The notes under the pieces were generated by a model that ran no database searches, was not told where the DNA came from, and saw only the letters and a program-made list of their open reading frames with translations. Both the position numbers and the translations under genes were made by a program. A stretch of 64,000 bases of DNA. Source: Marthasterias glacialis. Taxonomy: Eukaryota > Echinodermata > Asteroidea > Forcipulatida > Asteriidae. The stretch lies in contig OU452229.1 in the NCBI GenBank assembly GCA_911728455.2, forward strand, positions 20,340,754-20,404,753, given 5' to 3'. The number at the start of each line of letters is the position of its first letter. The stretch's first letter is position 1. Of this stretch, positions 53,780 through 64,000 are shown piece after piece.

Positions 53780-56700
53780 CAGAAAATAGCTGATAGTGGC
53801 AACTTTGATTGTATGTGATCTATTTCTCGCGAAGGCCACAATAGGTGTTTTACCCTCCATTATTACTCCATTATAAGAAATCCGCCTATTTCTGGATAAC
53901 GGTAATTATAGGCTAGAACTTGTTGGATTCCGAATGGTTTTACAAGATGTTCCTTTCAACGTTTTAACGTTTAGCAATTGAAAATGTGTTGTATAGGGTA
54001 TATAAACGTTGACTTTTATTTCTTTGTTACCCACCAATTGTCATCAACAAGATTGAAAATTAAAATTATAACACTGGATGTGTCAAACCCTATTTTACCT
54101 TTCCCTTAAATTAAACAAAGAAAAATCAATAAATAAACAAACAAATAAATAAACAAATAAAGAAAGAAATCGACTCCCATCTGACTTATTGGAAAAACAT
54201 TTCAATATAGAGAATGTTCAAGTGTTTGTTTTGTTTTACTTGTTCCATGAATTCGGAATTTTATCATTAAAAAGTAGAGGGCGCTATTAGCAATAACTGG
54301 TTCGGCAAAAACCACACACAAAAACTCCAGAACCATCGATGGAACATCCGTCGTCTGCCAAACTGTTGACCTGTATGGTACCTCGCTCATTATGTGATGA
54401 CTCGTGTATTATGCTATGCACAGAAACCAACCAACGAAGCAGTGAACAGGCTAGTGTTTATATACTGTTTAAAGCTTGCGAGTGGTGGTTGCTTCGGTAA
54501 GTTATTTCCGATTTATTCAAACTATTTCAGTCATTAATTTTCACCGTTTATGAATTTGTACCCAAATGAAATAAAATTGGATCTGTAAACTGTAGTAAGG
54601 ACCACATGTTGTCAAATAGGGCCATCCAATTATAGACTAGAGATCGCAAAGTCTGATGTCGAACTCGAATTCAGTTTTAATGTTTGTAATTGTGTGGTTT
54701 TATTTTTCGTGTGTGCTGTCGTGTGTTTAAGCATATCCAGAGTTCTTTCTTCTACTTTAGACTAGAGTGAGTGTTTAGGTAGTGCTAGTGGTAATGGATG
54801 TATGTCGTAGTCAAGTCCTCATACACAAATGCCCCACCTACTGTACCCCATGGCTCCCACGGGACATGGGTAGCCGCCCGACACGTCCGTACGGCCTTGC
54901 TGATGCCCCCCCCCCCCTCCCAACAGAAAACTGTTTTTGGCTGTGTGCTCTGTGCGCTGTTGCGTAGCGAGTCATGTCTGAGCTGTTCACAGATCTCCAG
55001 TTATGGTGGCTGAATCATTAGAGTGTGGGTTTGAGTCCAGGTCATGGCACGGAAAATTTTCCAATATCCAACTGCCACTTTCTAAGGGATTTTTTTAAAT
55101 TTTTTAATGGATGATTGGCTTTATTTGTCTTCTTTTAATATTCCTCTTGAGGAGCTGGTAGCTAAGACGCTAATTATTGACCTTTAATTTAAAAAAGAAA
55201 ATTCAAGCTGGCATTTCATCGCACAGCCGGAACTTTCATGCATTCATGCGCAAATGAACTAAAATGGCGTTTAGCGAGTAATGTTACCCATAGATGTGCA
55301 AATGGCTTATTTTTCATGATTTCGGCACTTTGTAATCGTTCATGTGCCTGTTCCTCTCTGTATGCATTCTGTCAACCTTTCTGGAAAGGTAAGGATGTAA
55401 TTTGACCTGAATTAAGGGAGATAAAGTGGCAGCTGGATACAGCATTTTTGCCCATGGCACTTGTGTCCTTGTGGGGATTGTTAGGGTGAATGATTAGCAA
55501 CCTGTAGGCCTACACCCATTTGGCCACCGGCGGCCGGCGGCCGATGCTGCATACTCCTAAGGAGTTAAGATGGTTTCAAGAATTCTTAAGGCACGGATGA
55601 ACAGGGCTTATATATTAAAGATGATCCGTGCTCCATATTAAATGAATCCAAATGTTGAATTGCTATGTTTTTGTATGATGACCGAAGTTACTAATTTTCA
55701 AATGAGATATCGAACGGAAAAAATCTATTCACGAATGACAAGAGAGTACAAAATTTAAAAAAATTATTTTTTATGTGGACAACAACAAATTAAATCTGTG
55801 CACTGCCTGGTGGCCACTTCTCAATTTCAGTGCATGCGTGTTCATTGCATTTGATGAATGACAACACTTTGTCTGTTGATGGACTGGAGTATTCGCCGTA
55901 GGTAATATTCACGTTTATCACGCAATGAACCCATCTTAAAAAGACAGATTTAACAATGTCATTTTAATTTAAAGCTGAGTATATTCTTTATTAAAATTTG
56001 TTGAATTCCTGAAGCAGTTTAAAATACAAAAAAAAAATCATTTATAAATGCTCTCTCGTGTTCAAACATGTAGTCTTTTTACAATATTTGAAATAATACC
56101 ACCCTCAGATAAAATGGACTTGTCCAGAAAGTCTCATTGGCTGACATTCAACCATTCAAAGTTCAACGGTTAGGCCTATGCAACGGGCTAGCTAGCTGTA
56201 TATATAAACGCAAGCAGGGTACAGTTTGTTTGTCCATGTTCAACACAGCAGGCTGTGTCAATCATTGAGCCACGTTGGTCCGTCATGCAATGAATGTCAA
56301 CTAGGTCTGCGTTTCGCGGAAAAGTTTCAAACTGGCAAGAAGGGAGCCGATTCAAAGACAACATTTTTTAGCCATCTACAATGTCAAAATGCGATTTTTT
56401 ATTTTATTTGTTATGAAAACAACATGCTCTCTTGAAATTTTGTTTGCTTGAATCAATTCATTTTCATAGTCAAATCGACTTGAGCACGGGTTTTATGTCT
56501 TGAATGTGAGGCACTTTGAGGGGCCTAGTTGGCTTGAAAAAGCGCATAATAAATATTCATTAATATTGTGATTGGTCGATGCATTAATGCCATGGAACGG
56601 TATACTAATTTGCAGTTTAAAAACCGATGATAATCACATTTTTTAAAGATGGGCTCCATGGTCAAATTCAGTTTTGTGATGCACTCATTTTTCAATAAAT

Positions 56701-59117
56701 AGAGTCCTGTGAAAGTGGACAAAATATTACAAGTCTGTAAACCTCATGTTGACTGTGCACCCAAAGATTCAGCAAAATCTGACAAGTCAAAGCAAGCTAC
56801 GCCATTAAGAGAGCTGAATTATGCATATTTTTGTGTGGAGCCAGGGTGCTTATGGCTTGATGGTCAAGGGGCAGTAATGATGCGTGGGTTCATCTGACAC
56901 GATCATCAGTCACCCCTCCTACTGTGATAAACTATTCCAGCCTGCAATATGATGATGTTATATTTAGAATGCAAAATGTACATGTACACACCAAGTACAC
57001 AGTTAGTTCTGTGCGCAGTTGTTTCACCATACAAAAGCCTTGAAGTTGAATGGTTTCAAATGGTTGGTCAACTTGCTGGAAAATGTGACCAAGAGTCTGG
57101 GAACTAGATTTGATTCACTTGGTTACATTTGAATTCTTAAGGACTAAAGAAGGTGTTGTTACGGCACGTGGTTTGGAGTAACCTTTTGAATAGTCACAGA
57201 GACGGCAAACACCCATAAAATGATTTCTATTCAAATGTGGCTTTTGTCGATCTAGAGTTTACTATGCAAATGCTTACCCCGACTATGTACACACTTTTTT
57301 TTTAGTCTGATGAGTTCAAGTTGAGCATTCACTTTTGAAATTCAATTTTTACTGGACATTTTTCAAATTTTACAAAGTACATGAACATGTTGTGCTCCTT
57401 TTTTAATCCTTCAGAAACCTTTCATTTCTGTATATCACCATAGGCCTACACTCAGACATAGCCAATAATGTTGATTTTTTTTACACAATTTTGTCCATGT
57501 TAAATGTTTGGAAAAAGTGGTAATTAACAAAACTTTTTATTTTTTTAATTTGTTTAATTTTTTTTTGAATACTGAAACTGTTGTATGGCAGCAGGCCTGG
57601 GATGTCATCTTTGAGAGGGCAAGGCCATTTTCGTTTTGCAAAGGGTACTTCCATTGGAAAATCTGAAAGCTATGGGAAACATTTTTGAAAGGGCACCTAG
57701 GCCTAGACCAAGGCAACAGGGACCCATGACCTTTGTGGCTTCAGTGTGATTCCAGCCCTGTGTCAACACAACATGAGAAACATTGAATGTCAATCCAGGA
57801 CACCGTTTTTACATTGGGTTGAGTTGAAGTAGGGCAAATCTTGCAGTCAATTGAGGCTTCTTTCGGTTCAGGCCACTTTGCGGCTGATATGGTCTCTAAA
57901 GATTAAAAAATATTATTGAGAAGCATGATATTTTTGCCTTTAAAATATAAAAATTCATATTTCATACATGTATATAAATCAATGCTATACTAATTTTCGA
58001 AATCACAGATCAACAGGCAAAAATTAAAGTTTAACAAAAATGTGTAAATTTTTTCTTTCTGTAAGGACACTAAATTCTGTTTTAAAGACATTGAAGTTAC
58101 AAATAATTATGATAATGACAGCGAGATTTCCGCCCCCACCCCACCACCCCCCCCCCCCAATGTACATGTATGTACCATAAACATATAAATCATCTTTTGA
58201 TCATCTGCAAAACACTGCAAACTTATTAATGAAACAGTTTTTAAAATGGGGAAAAAATGAGATACATGATGAATATAACTACTGTAGTACAAGAAAAATA
58301 CTGATTGATATTTCTAACAGGTTATTGTTAAAATCATTTGTACATCTGTTCACCAGTTTCATTCATTTTTTTTTAAATTCTTGATTCCTAATCAAGCTAA
58401 ACTAGGGAGCATTTAATATAACTTGAATTGCTCTACACAAGGTTTACATTGTTTACATCATGAGCATTCTAAGTGAATATCAGGAAATTTAATTAAACGA
58501 CTGTCCTTGAGCACCAAGATCTCTTAAACAAAAAATCATTTTCCCAATGTAAACAAGTAATTTTAATTTTCTCCGTAGATAAACAGTTCATCAAAATATG
58601 GGTTAATTAGATTAATTTTATGTAAAATACACGGCTTGGAAATTGACAATGCCAATTTTACTGACTGTCAGTCCTTTTTTTTATTTCATTGAAATTTAAA
58701 TTTCCGGTTCTTGGGATAAAATGTTCATATTGTTGGCATTCTGGGGCGGGGTGAGGGGCGTTGCCTGCCAGACCTCCTCAACCTCCGGTTGAATATTTGT
58801 GCTCATTTGCATAACAATTGTCTATACAGTGTAATAAAATTGAACAGCTTGAGTAGGAAGGGTGGTGAGGGAGATTTGACGAGTGTTGGCAGTGACGTTG
58901 CCGGACTTATTAGATTCCATACCTCGTTATGTTACCCCTGTGCAGTGAACGAATCAAGTGAGTGGAACTCCCCGTCTCATCTCGCATGCTCCTGCCATCC
59001 TCCTCACTCCTGCCTTGTTGCTGGCGGCTAGCTGCGGGCGTAGTAGCAGGACGTACTTTAGCTCTACCATCTCGTAGGGGTGTATTGACGAATTGGATTG
59101 GTCAGACATTGACTATT
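53780..59117. other. AT-rich intergenic region
   Basis: No recognised gene. Contains an A/C-rich (AAAT/AAAC) simple repeat near 54120-54170, a degraded SINE-like B box (GGTTTGAGTCC) near 55030, and the dispersed repeat at 57618. The last ~350 bp are richer in GC. Confidence 0.4.
57618..57765 (-). repeat. Dispersed repeat shared with 14845-14990
   Basis: Contains GCAAGGCCATTTTCGTTTTG, CAAAGGGTACTTCCATTGG, AAAATCTGAAAGC and AACAGGGACCCATGACCTT. A further diverged relative may lie at 62158-62300. Confidence 0.6.
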
Positions 59118-59185
59118 ATGGCGTGTAATCATCAGTGTGGTGGATCGAACCCAAAGAGTGCTATGAAGAAGGTGAAATACATCGG
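59118..59185 (+). CDS. Candidate first coding exon, unidentified protein (22 codons)
   Basis: ATG in attATGG context (A at -3, G at +4) opens MACNHQCGGSNPKSAMKKVK then YIG, ending at a strong donor GTAAGT (59186), phase 2. The preceding 300 bp are richer in GC and CpG than the surroundings, as expected of a promoter or 5' UTR. Not recognised; downstream exons would lie beyond this window or in a long intron. Confidence 0.35.
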
Positions 59186-62100
59186 GTAAGTGTTTTCCAC
59201 ACAGTTTTTTTTCTACTCTATATAATAAATAATAGTGGCTTTTCACAGCTATCACAAGCCTTGTCTAACACTACTGAATTTGCCAAAGCGGCACAGGTAC
59301 CAACTACCCTGTGAACACGTGTATTTTTGTTTGAGAAAGCGGTGAATGATTCAAAATAAAGCATTTGTGGTTATCTCGTCCTGGTATCTAATGAAATCCC
59401 TGGAGTGATTTACTAGGATCGTCCCTCACTTTAACAAAATCCAATGTCACCATAATTATAACAGTAACTCTACACCCAGACTCCGATTGTAAATATACTG
59501 GTATGCCTGATCCCGCGTAAAGCATCAAACGGTATACTTAAAGCACAATCCAACAGAATCGCCAACGAAACACTGCTGTTGGATTTTGAAGGGTTGGGGG
59601 AAGGTTAGGGTTGTTAAATGATTTCTTGTCTTAAGGTGTTGGTTTGATTTAAATGCTTAAATCTAATGGTTAAGAATTGTAGTTTTTAGCAACTGTGAAT
59701 TCGTGTGAAGACGTGCTGCGATGCATGAAGGTTAGGATGAACCATTCATCAGCATGATCAATAGACAACACTCTGCATTTTATCCCAAAACAAACACACC
59801 CCAATACCTCAGTCTACATGGGACCTTTTTTCAAATTTTGGCTTAATAGGCTCTGGCTTGGGCACCGCCATCAATTTCGGAGCAGTGTACATTTTGCATG
59901 GTGTTTTCACATCAAACGGAGCTGGAGCCAGAGCCAAAGCCTTAGCCGGAGCCTAAGCCGAGGTCTTGAAAAATCCCCAGGGTTTGCTAAAACGGATTTG
60001 GTGCAGTAGGGCCAAACCACGGGTGTTCTTTGCATTGGCATCCCAGCATACTAATCTTGTATCAGGTTCCAAACATTTTGTTAATATTAAATCACTATGT
60101 ATGCATTCCCAACGGCTTTGAGGAGTTGATTGATTTTTTGAAATAGCCCCTGAAAGGAAGACCTTGGGGAATTGGGGTTGAACATATTATAACAAAACAA
60201 ATTCACGACCACTGTTGTCATGTTTTCCCCTTATGGATGCCAGGAGGCCGGTTGAATGTGCTCTCTCGAAGAATGATGTTGTAATTTCATCAAAAATGTG
60301 AAGATTATAACTTTTGAAGATTTGAAGATTACAATCTTCCCCATGATGTTGAATTAAGGATTTTTAAGTAGAAAAGAGAGCATCAGACAGCTGTGTGCTG
60401 TTATTTTGAGATGCGTTTTACTGTAAAACCTTTACCAGAATGTTATTAACCGTTTCCTGAAAAGATGTTTTAAAGCAAATACGGGGTATTTGTCCCAGGC
60501 CAACAATGTAGGTCACCACCTTTAAAATAAATTTTACTATTGGACTCGCCTGCTACACAACTGAACTCCACCAGCAAAATCAAGTTTACATCACCCCTAA
60601 AAAAAACAAATTAATAAAAAAACCAGTTAGAATACTGCAGGAAAAACAAAAAATCTGAAATGATGAGAAGAGTTTCTCAAAAAAGAAATAACTAAAAAAA
60701 AAATCTCCAATACTCTGCTAAAAATAAATCCACGTTCTTCATTCAACATATTTAGTCAATTATATCGCCAGATCTTGAGATTTTGTGTTTTAATAATTTG
60801 TTCCATCTTGCAAGGGTTATTATTTTATCCGTGAAGGGAACCTTTTCAAAATATCCCTTCCTTCCTGGAAGGTTTAGATCTTACGTTTAGATACAATTCA
60901 AGGTCTTCATCTAGCCCGAAATATCTAGCCAAAAATATTTTTTTTCGGAAGCAATAGGCCTACTGCCTTTTCTTACTACGCCGCTGCGAAAAAAATATGT
61001 ATTTGATGAAAAAATCCCGGAGGGCAACTGTATTGTTTACTTTGTAGGGAGAAAGAAAAAAAAACTATCAAATTTGTTTACCCTTCCTGTGAAAATAAGA
61101 CAAACCACACAGTAGCTTCACTCTGTCAGGAGAAGAATGTCATGAATTATTCTGCATTTCTCTGCTCTGTACTTTTAAGCTTATTTCCCGGAATTACAAT
61201 CACCGGATTTTAAAGGAATTTCACCATTTTAGTTCGCAACTGCTTTCATTCCGAAAAGAAAATTGCTAATTTCCTTAAAGGTGTAGCACTGCTGGAATGG
61301 TTGGCTATGCTTGTCCAATTTAATAATCCAAGAAACCTGAAGCTCGATAAAATCCATGTATCCATGTCTGATAATGGCAGTTTTGTCGGAAGTGAATGAA
61401 TCAAACCACTTGGGCACGGTATAGCCTCACCCAGCACCTCTCCACAACCATTCTTATTAAATTGCCAATCACAAAATCTCCCTGTTGAGGTTCGTCAGTT
61501 GATTTTTACATAAATCCGACAGAAAAAAGAAAAAAAAAGAAAAAAAAAGAGAGAGATTGGAGAGACTTTTCAGGCAAGAATTCCTTGACGGTAATTTTCT
61601 CCATATTCGGAGAGCCTGTGAAGTGCTGCAAATGAAAATTTTATTCTAAAAATCATAAATTTTTCATGTTTGATGGCGCATCTGTTTGACTCTAGGGTCA
61701 ATTCATGTTAATGATATTATAGAGCAGAGAAATGTGAAATTCCCTTCCGTGCCGTTTTTACTTTGACTTATTTTTTTTTTTCGGGCAGGGTGTCGGGTGT
61801 TGAATGAAAAAAAAACCAAAAAAAAACAAAACGAAAACCATACACTATTGTTTAAGGAAGAGCTATGAATTCCTGAATAGTTTTTCTAAAAAAGGGAATT
61901 CCAAGCAGCAGTAACCTGGTTATTTCGAAGTGGGTGAATGTGGCTGGAGAAGTGAGTGAATTTTATTTGGTTAAATACATGTTGCTCATAATTTCAACAA
62001 ATTAATAGGTCACCAGCATTGTGTCGAGCCTAAACTGTGTTTGGCAGATGGTCACCATTTTTCACAAAGTGCAAATTGAGCCACTGCTGCAAAATTTTCG

Positions 62101-64000
62101 TGTTTGGAGAAAAACTCATTTGAAGTTGAACTATTTTTCAAGCCTGTATGCTTCGTTCTTGAAAGGGCAAGGGCACCAAGGCATTTTTTTTTCTTAGTAA
62201 GGGCGGCTCTAGGCGAAAATTTTAAATTTCTATTGGAACATTTCAGGGGGCACCAATGCAATAATCGGGGGCAACGGAGGCAATCGCCTCCATTGCCTCC
62301 TTGATGTATCAGGCACGGTTTTTGAAATGATTGTTTCGCAGACTGTTTGCCAATAAAACTTTGACCGTTTTACCAACCATGAAAGTGGAGATCATCTTAA
62401 ATCATACACATTTGCTGTTAATTTTATCTAAGTTAAGTTTAATTAATGAGTAATTAACCGATTAATACTATTGTCTCTTCGTGAAAATTGTGCGAAAGAG
62501 GTCTGTGTGCAGTGCGTCGTGTACAAACCAATGCGTAAATGCCAATTTGATGTTTGTTTGTGAAAACTCAAATTTATCTAGGTCATACTATTGTCTCTTA
62601 GTTAAAATGCAGAAGGGCCGAGCACCACGTGCCAGCGCTATGTACTTCCAATGTAAAATAATGACAAATCAACGATTTACTGTTCGTGAAAACTCAAAAC
62701 TGTAGGTTTATTCTGGTGATGTTATCCTTATGCTAATAAGTGCAATTATGAAACGGTGACATTTTATGACTTGAAACTTGGGGAAAATGCTGATGTCAAT
62801 GACATTTGCCAAAATGTGTAAAAACACCAATTTGCTATAATGTAAGATTTTGTAAATGAATTTGCATTTCGTAAAAGTGCGAGATGTTTATACAAATGTT
62901 TAAATCAGTAGACAAACCATTGTGTGAAAAAACTGTGAATATTTCATGTCAAATAACAGTCTTTCTGGTTACAATGGCGGCTGTTGTGATTTACTGTCTT
63001 CAGACTTCAAGAGATACCTGTAAATTTAACACATGCCAGTTTGTATTGCATTCCCAAGTGACCTTGAACAGGTCTACCATTTAACCAAAACAAAATTATG
63101 TTTTTCTCCCCTCTGGCATTTGACAGATGCAACCAGTGAATACATTTCACACAGATTGTTAACATATTTTATAGATTTGTTACAAAAATTGTATTATCTA
63201 TAATTCAAAAGATTGTTCCTTTCTGTTTACAAGCTGGGTTTATAAATAATGCAAATTCTTCAAAAAGATAATCGGTTTGTAATTTGTACCTGTTTAGTTG
63301 TTTTTATAATTTTCTGTCTATGATTAACACTGTTTTGCTCGATAACCTTGAAATCAAACTGGTGAAATAAAGTGATAGCTCATACTAGAAAAATATTTGC
63401 GAGGACCCCTCCACAGACAATCTTTTGCTATTTTTTACCACCTTTAAATGGATGTAATTTGTCCTATCTATGTACCTCTAAGGAATGCCAATTTGGATCA
63501 TAATCTGAGGCTGCCTTCCAGTTCAATTAAAAATACATGTACTTCAGTACAATTTATCCTTTGAAGAATGACTGAAAAGCACTCGAAGCTTCCGAGATAT
63601 TCACAACCCATGTACAGCGATATGCAACCCCCGCCTGGTTGGCACATCTTGTGATGTCTGACCCCGATACACCCTGATGTCCAATCCCCCGTTGCCACGG
63701 CAACTGGATGCTATGATTGAGACATACACACACTGATGCCCATGTACCTGTTCTTTTTGGCGGAATGATAATGTGCACAAATTCCCATGCAGCAAATCAT
63801 CACTAATGCCTCCCCTGTCATAGGCCTGTTGTAATAACCATTGATTGTCTGAGTCACAAATCACCGTGACAAGAACACTTCTAGAAATCCTAATCTTGGA
63901 TTATCAAAGAGGAGTGGGAGTTGGAGGAGGAGGAGGAGGGGGGAGGTGGATGGGGTGTCTCAAAGACCCTCAAACAGTTTCTTTCTGGATTGACAGCCAT
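59186..64000. other. AT-rich DNA after candidate exon, possibly intronic
   Basis: No homologous frame seen. A GGAGCC/AGCC-rich stretch lies at 59905-59965, an A/G simple repeat at 61520-61560, a hairpin-rich CGGAGGCAATCGCCTCC near 62273-62300, and a GGA repeat at 63915-63950. Confidence 0.4.

Overview
The window is eukaryotic nuclear DNA. It has spliced genes with GT..AG introns, long AT-rich non-coding stretches, tRNA-derived SINEs, LINE remnants and many small palindromic DNA elements. Protein similarity to vertebrate orthologues and the repeat content suggest an invertebrate deuterostome, most likely an echinoderm and possibly a sea star. That assignment is an inference; no species was identified.

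Layout: (1) 1-10829 (+): the 3' part of a cullin-1 (CUL1) gene. Nine exons cover the C-terminal ~322 residues, including the neddylation lysine and the stop; the 5' half lies upstream of the window. (2) 10830-18400: intergenic, with a 72-bp minisatellite (17 units, no length change), a 29-bp hairpin minisatellite (~29 copies), and palindromic elements whose arms carry CTCF-like motifs. (3) 18777-19763 (+): an intronless coding region for a CREBZF/Zhangfei-type bZIP protein, followed by about 8 kb of AT-rich DNA that probably includes its 3' UTR. (4) 27.5-35.8 kb: repeats (including a palindromic MITE with two perfect estrogen-response-element palindromes), one unassigned candidate first exon at 28552, and a CpG-containing candidate 5' exon ending at 32077. 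(5) 35893-43430 (+): a five-coding-exon Ras-superfamily GTPase of the RERG/RASL11 type, complete (267 aa). (6) 43431-51664: repeat-rich DNA with long inverted repeats. (7) 51665-52105 (+): a single-exon Tctex1/dynein light chain gene most like DYNLT5 (TCTEX1D1). (8) 52106-64000: SINE pairs, a hAT-like element, a candidate first coding exon at 59118-59185, and otherwise AT-rich DNA.

The four recognisable genes (ubiquitin ligase scaffold, stress-type transcription factor, small GTPase, dynein light chain) are all on the plus strand, but they do not form an operon or an evident pathway. I see no bacterial-style system. The most interesting signals are: transposable elements carrying CTCF-like or nuclear-receptor-like sites; a GTPase with Asp at the position of Ras Gly12 and degenerate G4/G5 motifs; a CxHx10CxxC motif at the CREBZF C terminus; and a strong excess of the octamer TAGGCCTA.
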